A stretch of DNA of 64,000 bases, from the NCBI GenBank assembly GCA_965216035.1, contig CBDCFM010000021.1, forward strand, positions 868,001 through 932,000. The letters are read 5' to 3'. Each line of letters starts with the position of its first letter. Position 1 is the stretch's first letter. The DNA comes from G963664115 sp965216035. Its GTDB lineage: Bacteria; Acidobacteriota; Terriglobia; 20CM-2-55-15. The notes below the pieces were generated by a model. That model had not been told where the DNA came from and did no database searches. It saw only the letters and a list, made by a program, of their open reading frames with translations. This document shows positions 56,170 to 64,000 of this stretch, piece after piece. The translations under genes were made by a program, and so were the position numbers.

Positions 56170-56660
56170 GGCGGAATGCCGAAGCTGGGATCAAAAAAGT
56201 TTTCAGCCCGTTCGGATGGAATCGCGAAACCGGCAGCATCGCGGTCAGTTCGGAAATGATCGCAGCAGCCCGCGGTTAACAGGGTAGCCCAGTCGCGCTC
56301 ACCTGATTCCGCGCGACGGCCTGCGGCCGCGCCCGGGTTTACGTCGCACCCGTACTATGACAATGCCAACACTGTCGTAGTTGGCGATTTTTCGTCTTGA
56401 TTCCGCCGTTCTGCCTCCTGCAGCTCAACATAAGACCCCAACTGAGACACGCCCGCCGTGCGTCTTGCCAAACCCTGCTCTGCGAACCCCGCTTGTTTTA
56501 CTTATCCGCACCGAGCGTTCGGAGGCGGCGGTCCTCAGTTTTGCCGTCGCAACCTCGCCCCGCTGGACGCTACCCGATTCCCGGTACTCAGGGTAGTGGA
56601 CAAACAAGATGGGGCGAGGGTCAGGACGCGGTCGATCCATGGCGTCCGGACCCCTGCGGG
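56170..56660. other. Non-coding stretch containing direct repeat copy 2
   Basis: 491 bases; the 126-base repeat occupies 56383-56508. Elsewhere frames are short, and no RNA or promoter was recognised. Confidence 0.45.
56383..56508 (+). repeat. 126-base direct repeat, copy 2
   Basis: Same orientation as 53513-53638, beginning GGCGATTTTTCGTCTTGATT. The pair brackets 2.7 kb containing the broken secreted protein and the fused domain. Sequence beyond both ends differs. Confidence 0.8.
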
Positions 56661-57824
56661 CTATATGCATTGCGTCGAAAGCTGCGGAAAGATCCGCTCA
56701 ATGTTGCCCCGGTAGAGCTGCTCGAGCTCCCTCGCATCGAACACACCGGACTCGGCAAGTCCGTGAATATCAGCGCTCATGTTGCTGTATGGAAAATCGG
56801 TTCCGAATACGATCTGGTTGATTTCCACCACTTTCTTGAGCGCACCCATCGCTACCGAATTCCCGGTCCCTGCGGTGTCGTAGTAGAAGTTCCGGAGCTG
56901 CTCGAGCCTCGAACCGGCCTCCGGCGTCTGCTGTAAATAATCGTCGAGGTCGCCGCGGTGCCCGACGATGCGTTGAACAAGGAATGGCATCGTGCCGCCG
57001 GCATGCGAAAAGATCCACCGAATGTTGGGGAACCGGATGGGCACTTCGTTGACGATGAGGCTCATGATCATCCGGGTAGTGTCGGTCCCGTACTCGATTG
57101 TGTTCGGGTTGAGGTTCGGGACAATGTTGATGCAGCAGGTCGCATCCGTCGGGTGCGTGTAGACGGTCAGGTTACGGCGATTGAATTCCTCGAGGAGTGG
57201 GGTGAAACTCGGATCGCCGATGTATTTCTCGCCGTAGCTCGTCGGCAGGAACGCGGCGCCCGCATTCAGGGTATCCATTGCGTACTCCAGCTCTCTGAGG
57301 CTGTTGTCGACGTCGGGCATGGTCAGCGACGCCATCAAGATGAAACGGCCGGGGTAATTCGATACCATTTCCGTGCCGTACTCGTTCGACTCGCGAGCCA
57401 GACGACGGATGGTCTGGGCAGCCTGAGTCTCCGACACGCCCCGCTGTCTGAGACGGTCTGGGGTAAAAGCCCCACCGGCTTGTCCCGCGTTAAGGAGTCC
57501 CGTCGACGTTCCTGTGCTGTCCATGGCCTCGATCGATCTGTCTGGCGTCCATCCAATCCGGGCGTTCGGAACCAGATCGGCCGCCTCGAGCTCTTCGAAC
57601 CAGCCGGGGGACGTGAAGTGGTGATGGACATCAACCCGGCGGCCCGCGACGACCTCCAATGCCGCCGTCGACGTCGTTGCTTCCCCGGTTGGAGCCTCCG
57701 TAACCTGCTCGCCACAGCTCGAAAGCAACACGCCCGCGCCCGCGGCCGCGAGCCCGGTCAGAAACTGCCGCCGCGGGTGAATCGTGCACCCGGGGTCGTG
57801 TCCGTTCACATCGTCATGCTTCAT
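56661..57824 (-). CDS. Exported amidohydrolase (ACMSD-like)
   Basis: 387 residues with a twin-arginine, lipobox-type leader (HPRRQFLTGLAAAGAGVLLS, then SC). Amidohydrolase-2 fold of the 2-amino-3-carboxymuconate 6-semialdehyde decarboxylase branch: metal motif VDVHHHFTSP near residue 65, His in TVYTHPTDATCC, His in WIFSHAGGTMPFLVQRIVGH, and Asp in IVFGTDFPYSN. The ligands for a divalent metal are present. Members decarboxylate or hydrolyse aromatic or small acids; a secreted form is unusual and substrate is unknown. Complete frame. Confidence 0.87.
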   Translation of the reverse strand: MKHDDVNGHDPGCTIHPRRQFLTGLAAAGAGVLLSSCGEQVTEAPTGEATTSTAALEVVAGRRVDVHHHFTSPGWFEELEAADLVPNARIGWTPDRSIEAMDSTGTSTGLLNAGQAGGAFTPDRLRQRGVSETQAAQTIRRLARESNEYGTEMVSNYPGRFILMASLTMPDVDNSLRELEYAMDTLNAGAAFLPTSYGEKYIGDPSFTPLLEEFNRRNLTVYTHPTDATCCINIVPNLNPNTIEYGTDTTRMIMSLIVNEVPIRFPNIRWIFSHAGGTMPFLVQRIVGHRGDLDDYLQQTPEAGSRLEQLRNFYYDTAGTGNSVAMGALKKVVEINQIVFGTDFPYSNMSADIHGLAESGVFDARELEQLYRGNIERIFPQLSTQCI

Positions 57825-58179
57825 GCTTTACCTCCAAAGGCACATAAGGGGCGCGGTCAGACCATTCCCATTGGTGCATCCAGCCGCCGAGCTGTGCGGG
57901 TTTACATCACCGGATGCGGCAAAGGCCACGACCGCATCACGGGCGAATACCGAGGCTGTTGACCTCATACCGGACAAGCTGTCGCCTGAGCGTAGTCAAA
58001 GTAAGCCCACAGGTGCAATGAAAATTGAATTATCCGTGGCGTTATCATGATTCGATATTCGATCGCGGGGAAGACGACCGACGAGACTACGTTGCAGGGG
58101 ATCAACATCGCCCGGATCGGGTCTGAAGAGTTGAAGGCATGGGTGCTCATGCTCGAGTCCGTTGGAACGAACGGGCATG
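57825..58179. other. Intergenic region with a possible SnoaL-like fragment
   Basis: 355 bases upstream of the intron. On the plus strand a short frame near 58047-58190 reads LQGINIARIGSEELKAWVLM, similar to the C-terminus of SnoaL/NTF2-like proteins. It would be the 5' exon side of the intron insertion. Weak support. Confidence 0.3.
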
Positions 58180-60161
58180 GTGTCGCGAATGGCGGGTAAG
58201 CGGAAAATCGCGCCAAGCGAAGCTTGGGAAAGGGGAATTCGAAGTGAGCCGATGAAACCTTTCGAAAGGAATCCAACTGGTGAAAGTCCAGTCCGGCCAA
58301 AGCTGTAGCGGGCAGGCCGGTAGCGAGTCTTGCCTGTCGCCGGGTGATCGGCGGGAGAGAAGCGTAGACAGCGAGGAAGTGGGCCGCGAGGATTCAGCTC
58401 CGAAATTTATCACGTTGCGGATGCCGAGGCTTTTATTCCGGTCGAAGGCCGCATCCGGACAGCCGTCATGCGAGGTTGTCGGGAGCCGCCGGAGTCTCTG
58501 GCCCGGGGCACGCTTCCACAGGGATTCTCCAGGAACTTGGGAAAGCCTCACAGTCTCCTGCTGAAGAGGTAGTCGGCGGTCGAGGGCAACCAGAGACTGC
58601 GGGCGATGGGTTGTGAGGCATCTTATGAGCCCATAGTACCGGTGAAGGTGGGGAACCGCAGGGCCACGGGAGATGTGGCGGCCACGGGACCCATTGGAGG
58701 GAAGGGGTGAACAAGCGAACGCATCGGATGGAGGAAACATGACGATCCTCAGAGATCGAGAAACCATGTCCACGAAACACATCCGAATAGCTGAACGGGC
58801 TAGGGAAGACAAGGAGCGGACATTCTTCTCCATCGCGCATCTTTTGACGGTGGAGGCGTTGCATGAGGCGTTCGAAAGTCTGCGGAAGGATGCCAGTGCT
58901 GGCGTGGATCGTGTAACCCATGCAGGATACGCGTCGGAGGCCAGGGGCCACATTCAGAAGCTCCATGATCGTTTAAAGGCGGGGCAATATCGGGCGCAGC
59001 CGTTGCGCAGGATCTATATCCGGAAGGAGGACGGACGGCAAAGGCCGATCTCGATTCCTTCGTTGGAAGACAAGATCGTGCAGAAGGCGGTGGCCGGGTT
59101 GCTCAGTGCGATTTACGAGCAGGATTTTCTGGAGTGCTCTTATGGATTCCGGCCGGGCCGCGGCCCACAGGATGCGCTGGACGAGGTTGGGCGGATCATC
59201 TGTCGACGCCCGATCTCGACAATTCTAGAAGCGGATATCTCCGGATACTTCGACGCGATCGTCAGGAGTCTGCTCACCGAGATGATCAAGAAGAGGGTCA
59301 GCGACGGAACAATCCTGAGACTGATTGGGAAATGGATCCACGTCGGTGTGATCGAAGACGGCAGGCTGCTCGTCACTGAAACGGGGACCGGACAGGGGCA
59401 GGTGATCAGCCCGCTTCTGGCCAACATCTATCTTCACTACGTGCTCGACGAGTGGTTTGAGATGGTGGTGAAGCCCCGGTTGAAGGGCGAAGCCTACGCG
59501 ATTCGCTTTGCCGATGATTTCATTCTCTGTTTTCAGTATCGGGAGGACGCGGAGAAAGTGCAGGTGGTGCTGAGGAAGAGATTTGCGAAGTATGGGTTAA
59601 CGCTCCACCCGGAGAAGACTCGGCTGATGGCGTTCGGGCGAAAAGCTCTGGCAAAGTCAGAAGAGACCGGTGGGGGGAAGCCTGCAACCTTCGATTTTCT
59701 TGGATTCACGCACATTTGCAAGCGAAGCCGGCGGGGAAAATTCACGATTCATGTTCGAACGAAGCGGCAGCGGCTACGGCGCAGTTTGACGGCCGTGGCG
59801 GCGTGGTGCCGCAAACATCGGCATGATCGGGGTGGACGTGCAGCAGAAAGCGCTCAACAGGAAACTTCGGGGCCACTACCAGTACTTCGGCCGATCGACG
59901 AACTTCAGGCGTTTACTGGAGTTTTACGACCGGGTCCGGCGTATCTGGCACAAGTGGCTCAATCGGAGGACGCGTGGAAACCGTCTGTCTTGGCTTGCCT
60001 ACCTGCGGCTGCTCCGACGGCATCCGCTGCTACGCCCTCGTTTATCGCGACCTTGGAACCCTGAACCAGTGTTGGTGAGTTCGACTTGAGGAACCGAGTG
60101 CATCAACGTGCACGCTCGGGTCTGTGAGGGGGGAGGTCGCTCTCGGTTACGGAGAACCTAC
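58180..60161 (+). mobile_element. Group II intron with reverse transcriptase
   Basis: About 2 kb. The 5' part (58180-58738) has typical ribozyme text, GTAAGCGGAAAATCGCG, GAAGCTTGGGAA and CTGGTGAAAGTCCAGTCCGG. The RT ORF follows. Domain V is at about 60089-60128 (ACCGAGTGCA and TGCACGCTCGGGT arms with a CG bulge). A domain VI-like hairpin with AGGT...ACCT arms ends near 60161. The base of domain V reads GAACC where AGCC is usual, so splicing competence is doubtful. The 5' edge is uncertain by about 20 bases. Confidence 0.7.
58739..60089 (+). pseudogene. Group II intron reverse transcriptase/maturase, frameshifted
   Basis: ATG 58739 follows GATGGAGGAAAC. RT domain: LRKDASAGVDRVTHAGYASE, RRIYIRKEDGRQRPISIPSL, FLECSYGFRPGRGPQDALDE, ISTILEADISGYFDAIVRSL, TGTGQGQVISPLLANIYLHY, and the catalytic FADD box in YAIRFADDFILCFQ (Tyr of YADD is Phe). 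The maturase thumb begins FLGFTHICKRSRRG. In a GGGG run near 59829-59832 one base is extra; downstream, in the other frame, VQQKALNRKLRGHYQYFGRS and RRIWHKWLNRRTRGNRLSW complete the thumb to 60089. No endonuclease domain, as in class C/D introns. Repaired length about 450. Confidence 0.82.
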
Positions 60162-60559
60162 ACGGGCACGATGCCGGAAACGGCGGATACAGCCAAGGGG
60201 ATACCTACGAACCGATAGCGGCTTCCTCTACTCGGAAGAAGGGGCCGACGCTATGGCAGAGCGGACATTGTCGTACTACGGGTGATATGTATACTCGCGC
60301 GCAGCCGCAGTGCACCGCGCGGATAGTGTCGCGCCCGCCCCTGCATCGGTCATAGACAAGCGACGTCGGCTCTGATTGGTCGAAATTTTACGGAGCAGGG
60401 GCAGCGGTAATATCAACTTGGGACCGTACCTGGCAGACGTGCGGCATGAAACCCAGCCGATCTCTCTGTTATGGGCACCGATATCCACGCGAAATCATCA
60501 GTCAGTGCGTCCAGCGAAGGCTGGTCTGTTCAGTGGGAGCTAGACCCGCCGGGGTAAAA
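60162..60559. other. Stretch between the two intron copies, no gene
   Basis: 398 bases. Its first ~45 bases (ACGGGCACG, GGAAACGGCGGATACAGCC) match the flank after the second intron. The remainder holds no supported ORF, though it includes AT/GC-rich repeats such as TATACTCGCGCG. Confidence 0.4.
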
Positions 60560-61285
60560 GTCAGAACCCTGTAGCCAGAGTCCCATCCGTGGAGGAAACG
60601 AAACGGATGAAGCGGACTGACAAAGCCATCTTCAGGATGGTGAGCGAGTCGTCGGGCCGTAACGTGAGTGAACTCAGAGGTAGCCTCGTCAGATTAGATT
60701 CCGGAGGCCGAGCCCGTTGGCTGAGGGTGAAGGCCGTACGATGTGTCGCAGACTGACTGATGAGACATGTCGCTCCGGCGGGGTGGTAGAGATGGCACGA
60801 CGACAAGGACAGGCTGAGCAACTGGAGAAACCGTCCTCGTCCCATCGAGAAATCGGTGGAGCAGCTCGGTCGTATAACCGGCACAACCGGGAAGTCGCCC
60901 GAAGGCGAAACGGTGGCGGCCAGGTTCGTAGTAGCGATGAAGCGGGGTAACGCCCGTGGAGCGAAGGGACCTTGCTGCACATGAGGTCGAAGCCAATGAT
61001 GGGAGGCAGGGGTGAACTGATAAACGCACCCGGCAATCTGCAAGACCTGAGGCGACGGCTATACCTCAAGGTGAAGGCTGAAGGGTCTCGGCGCCTGGCC
61101 GAGTCTTCGACAGGAAGCGGTGGCGTACCGGGTGACCCATTTACGGCCACTCTGTTCAGCGGCTTCCTCATCGATAGGTCTCATAACCCTTGAGACGAAG
61201 TGTGCAGGAGCGCGTAGTGCGGGAAATCCGCATGCTGCGTGCGACGTGGCGGGCACTGGAAACGGAGCCACGGCGAATCCTAAAC
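60560..61285 (+). mobile_element. Second group II intron, mostly deleted
   Basis: 5' ribozyme-like text (GAGGTAGCCTCGTCAGATTA, GGCCGAGCCCGTTGGCTGAG, GAGACATGTCGCTCC) leads to an RT start readable as LINAPGNLQDLRRRLYLKVK at about 61017-61078, after which the ORF is lost. A textbook domain V lies at 61208-61243: AGC triad, GCGCGTAG/CTGCGTGC arms, TG bulge, GAAA tetraloop in TGCGGGAAATCCGCA. A hairpin CGTGGC...GCCACG follows as domain VI. It belongs to a different class from the first intron. With no RT it could only move in trans. The 5' edge is approximate. Confidence 0.6.
61208..61243 (+). ncRNA. Group II intron domain V
   Basis: 36-base hairpin with the AGC catalytic triad at its base, a two-base TG bulge and a GAAA tetraloop, the most conserved part of group II ribozymes. 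Sequence-structure match is clear by eye. Confidence 0.75.
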
Positions 61286-61349
61286 GGGCACGAAGGTGGA
61301 AACGCCGGACACAGCCAAGGAGTTGCCTGCGGGCCACCGCGCCAGTGCT

Positions 61350-61998
61350 CGACCCTACCACCGTCTGGCTCGACTACAGATTCGGTATCAGTCTCCGAGA
61401 TGTCGAGGACCTGCTTGCCGAACGGGGAGTCGTAGTGTCCTAGGAGACAATCCGACGGTGGTGCGGGAAGTTCGGTCTCGAGTATGTCAGGCGTCTGGAG
61501 CGACGCCAAGGTCGGCTTGGAGATACATGGTTCCTCGACGAAGTTTTCGTCAGGATCAACGGTGAAAGGCAATACCTTTGGCGCGCCGTGGACCAAGACG
61601 GTGACGTGATCGACATCCTCGTCCAGTCGCGACGCAACCGCCTTGGGGCGGAGCGCTTCTTTCGCAAGCTCTTGAAAGGGCAAGGAGAGGTTCCGTTTCG
61701 TTTGGTCACGGACAAATTGAAAAGCTACGGCGCAGCCCACCGAACGATCATGCTCTCGGTGAATCATGACACTGAACAGTACGCGAACAATCGAGCTGAA
61801 GTTTCACACCAACGAACGCGACAACGGGAGCGACAGATGCGACGGTTCAAGTCGCCACAGCAGGCTCAACTCTTCCTTTCGGTTCATGGTGTCGTTCTGA
61901 ATCTTTTCCGCTTGGGCAGACACAGATTAAAATCGGTTCACCATCGGATGCTTCGGGCACGATCTTTTGCAACTCGGGATGCGGTCATCGTAGGCTGA
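61350..61998 (+). pseudogene. IS6-family transposase with nonsense codon
   Basis: Reads TTVWLDYRFGISLRDVEDLL, AERGVVVS, TAG at 61441, then ETIRRWCGKFGLEYVRRLER, WFLDEVFVRINGERQYLWRA, VDQDGDVIDILVQSRRNRLG, VTDKLKSYGAAHRTIM, YANNRAEVSHQ and a stop at 61998. DDE residues lie in FLDEVFV, AVDQDGDVID and NNRAEVSHQ. The TAG falls where IS6 proteins have Tyr (VSYETIRRW). The N-terminal ~15 residues are replaced by intron-flank sequence. No IS6 terminal repeat follows the stop. Confidence 0.8.
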
Positions 61999-62111
61999 CA
62001 GACCTGGGTCCAAACACCACCGATTCGGCCGGACGATGGTAAGTTGGCAGAACCCTTCTGCAGCATCCAGGTAGCACAAAGAGGCCAACGCGTCGCATAC
62101 ACATTTATTGA

Positions 62112-64000
62112 CTAGAACCTGTGCGTATAGACCAACTTCGTCGCAAGGCTACGGTCGAGTGCTATCAACTGGCCACCAGAATCCAAATAATTGTTCAGCC
62201 ACACGAAATATAGGTCGTTACCCGGATTCAAAATCCATCGGAAGCGGAATTGCCAACCGAAAATGCGACTCACCGAGTCGTACTGGACGTTGTTCGAGAT
62301 CGACATAAACGGACTGAACTGTGCATTGATAACAGCACGGAGAGTCTTCGTGGAGAAACTCCCCTCGGCAAGCTCAACCCGGTTGACCGAGGCACTCAAA
62401 GCTGCAACAGTCCTGGCCGTGGTCTCAGGTTTAAATCGGCGGACAACTCGCGCCGGTGCCCGGAATAAAAGGTACCGAACGTGGCGTTGGCTCCGCCTGA
62501 AATTTTTCTTCGAGCAGCCGTACTGACGTCGAGCCTATAGCGGGAGTAGTTGTGTTCGGATCCGGCGGGAAGGATAATTCCACTGCCAATTCGGAAATCT
62601 CCCTGCAACTGTTCATATGTTCGGGAGACGATAACACTTACCCTTTCACCCGAATGAAAGCTGACATCCGCTAACGAGAAATAGTAGCTGCGTTCGACCC
62701 ATTTGCCCTCGGTATCGTCCGTAAAGAAGTCCGCACGCAGCAGGCCGATGGCAACCTGGCGGACCCAAGGGTTGTTGTTGGGACGGGGACGGAACTGAAT
62801 GCGGGGGGTCAGTTTCCGGTAGTCGTTTCCGTCCAAAAAACCGACCGCCGGGTCGGCATTCCGCTGAATTACGCGATAAAAAGTGTTGAAGACCCAACGA
62901 TCGTTGGGATAATCCACGCGTACCCCGTGAGCAGCGTTATCGCGCTCTTTTGCGGCATTCGGTGTCTTCATGAAGTAGCCGACGAATCGCAGGTTCTTGG
63001 ATCCCTGGAACCTCGACGTTGCGATCTGAATGTCCGCACCAATCGTGTGGCGACCTGGTAAATCCGACTCTCGCGTCGCGCGCCGTGTGTAAATCAGGCC
63101 CGCGTATGATTCGCTTAAAAAACGACGTTTTGATCGGAAAACAGTAAAATCCTCACCCAACACCTCGCCTTCTCTGGCCGTACGGACCTGCAGGAAACCC
63201 AATTCAAAACTGTCGACGCTCCCGGTCAGCTTCCCACCGTAGTCGATTTTCTGGGGTTGTCCGCCTTCGGTGAGGCCGATGCGTCGTGAGAAGAACGCAC
63301 TCAAGTTGCGCGGCGGATCGCGCGAAAAATCGAAGTTGCCCGCACCTTCGAGAAAGAAATCGCGCTTCTCCGGAAAGAAAACCCGGAAGCGAGTGAGATT
63401 CACCTGGCGGTCGTCGACTTCCGTTTGCGCAAAATCCGTGTTTAAGGTGAAGTTCGCCTTGAGCTGGGGCGTCAAATTGTAAAAAACGTCGAGACCAGCG
63501 TCTCCCTGGTAGGTGGACCCGATTTCGCGTCCCGGTGAGTCAGTATAGGTTCCGATCATGTAGGGTTTTATATCCAGACCGCGCCCCTGAGTCACTTCAT
63601 CGATTCCTTCGATCCGGCCCGCCGCCGGCAGGCTGAACAGCCCCTGGTTGAGACCCCATCCAGTCCAGAAGCTCTCTTCGTTCTTGCGTCGCACCGTGCG
63701 TTGAAAGTTGGCGCCCCAGGCTTGGGCCTGAGGGTCGAAGTTCAGCGTTCGGAACGGAATCTCAATTTCAGCGGTCCAGCCTTGATTGTGACGAGTGACT
63801 CGAGCCATCCAGATACCGTCCCAGGCTCGATTTTCTGTCGTACCAAAGCTTCCGCCGCCCTGGGCGGGCACCAATTGCGCATCGCCCATGGCGCCTGCCG
63901 GATTGATCTCGAAGAAGTAGCCGCTCGTCTGATCGTAGAACGGGTCAAGTATCCACATGCAACGGTCGTCTGCGGACAGAGCTCCGTCACGAACCATTTG
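62112..64000 (-). CDS. CBM9-like/DUF5916 outer-membrane protein, partial, one frameshift
   Basis: Runs in from beyond the window end. CBM9-like tail: MWILDPFYDQTSGYFFEINP, WTAEIEIPFRTLNF. DUF5916 barrel: KANFTLNTDFAQTEVDDRQV, FFPEKRDFFLEGAGNFDFSR, NLSAFFSRRIGLTEGG, WVFNTFYRVIQRNADPAVGF. Near 62408-62411 one base is missing. The frame ending at 62112 then supplies the conserved C-terminus VNRVELAEGSFSTKTLRAVI, GWQFRFRWILNPGNDLYFVW and TKLVYTHRF, with terminal Phe. A more distant paralogue of 43291-45486; this is the type with RFRWIL, found widely in Acidobacteriota and relatives. Confidence 0.82.

Noticed and set aside
1..64000. Long ORFs antisense to, or out of frame with, conserved genes (for example 1357-1842, 5330-5914, 48103-49164)
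   Set aside because: Each lies over a gene with clear family motifs on the other strand or frame and has no recognisable motif, signal peptide or ribosome site.
1..64000. CRISPR arrays, tRNA or rRNA genes
   Set aside because: No regularly spaced short repeats, cloverleaf tRNA patterns or rRNA cores were seen on either strand.

Overview
The window looks like a genome-assembled piece of an Acidobacteriota-type bacterium. This is inferred only from the mix of families: secreted CBM9/DUF5916 barrels, DUF6152 proteins, CHRD and module-repeat exported proteins, a Spy/CpxP-like protein behind an ECF sigma/anti-sigma pair, and many Tat or lipoprotein signals on hydrolases. No rRNA, tRNA or CRISPR array was recognised, so placement is tentative.

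Layout. 1-6400: purine salvage (hpt) with a GAF regulator, glycerate 2-kinase, an M24-fold protein and two exported metallo-beta-lactamase-fold proteins. 6400-12610: a mobile-element zone with IS6 and IS3 scars, an intact IS481, and an intact IS256 lying inside an older integrase gene. 12626-18728: ECF sigma, anti-sigma and periplasmic protein, divergent from a two-gene heterodimeric ABC exporter whose genes are separated by a palindromic MITE-like repeat. 18961-26280: exported multi-CHRD protein, SDR, two module-repeat secreted proteins and a methyltransferase. 26373-29708: a methyltransferase truncated by an intact IS21. 29778-45486: a block of mostly exported proteins (MmgE/PrpD, MBL, two DUF6152, three GHWEGDTLVV-family paralogues, NHL propeller, two DUF6644-like membrane proteins, amidohydrolase, PAP2, DUF5916 barrel). 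45869-52699: SoxC/SoxD-like sulfite dehydrogenase, PQQ dehydrogenase, exported PIMT, a fourth GHWEGDTLVV paralogue, a second MITE copy and a CxxCH cytochrome. 52800-62000: IS91-like remnant, 126-bp direct repeats around a broken secreted protein, an amidohydrolase, two group II introns and an IS6 pseudogene. 62112-64000: a second DUF5916 barrel running off the window.

How it works together. The intact metabolic content is strongly periplasmic: Mo- and PQQ-dependent oxidation feeding c-type cytochromes, plus many exported hydrolases. The best candidate for an undescribed system is the recurrent set DUF6152 + GHWEGDTLVV family (+ NHL propeller, MBL hydrolase, DUF6644 membrane protein), found at two loci with a further lone paralogue beside the redox genes. 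Its biochemical role is unknown to me.

Many otherwise conserved genes carry a single-base frameshift, nearly always a one-base deletion. This is either decay near mobile elements or residual indel error in a long-read assembly, and it should be settled before any of these genes is called dead.
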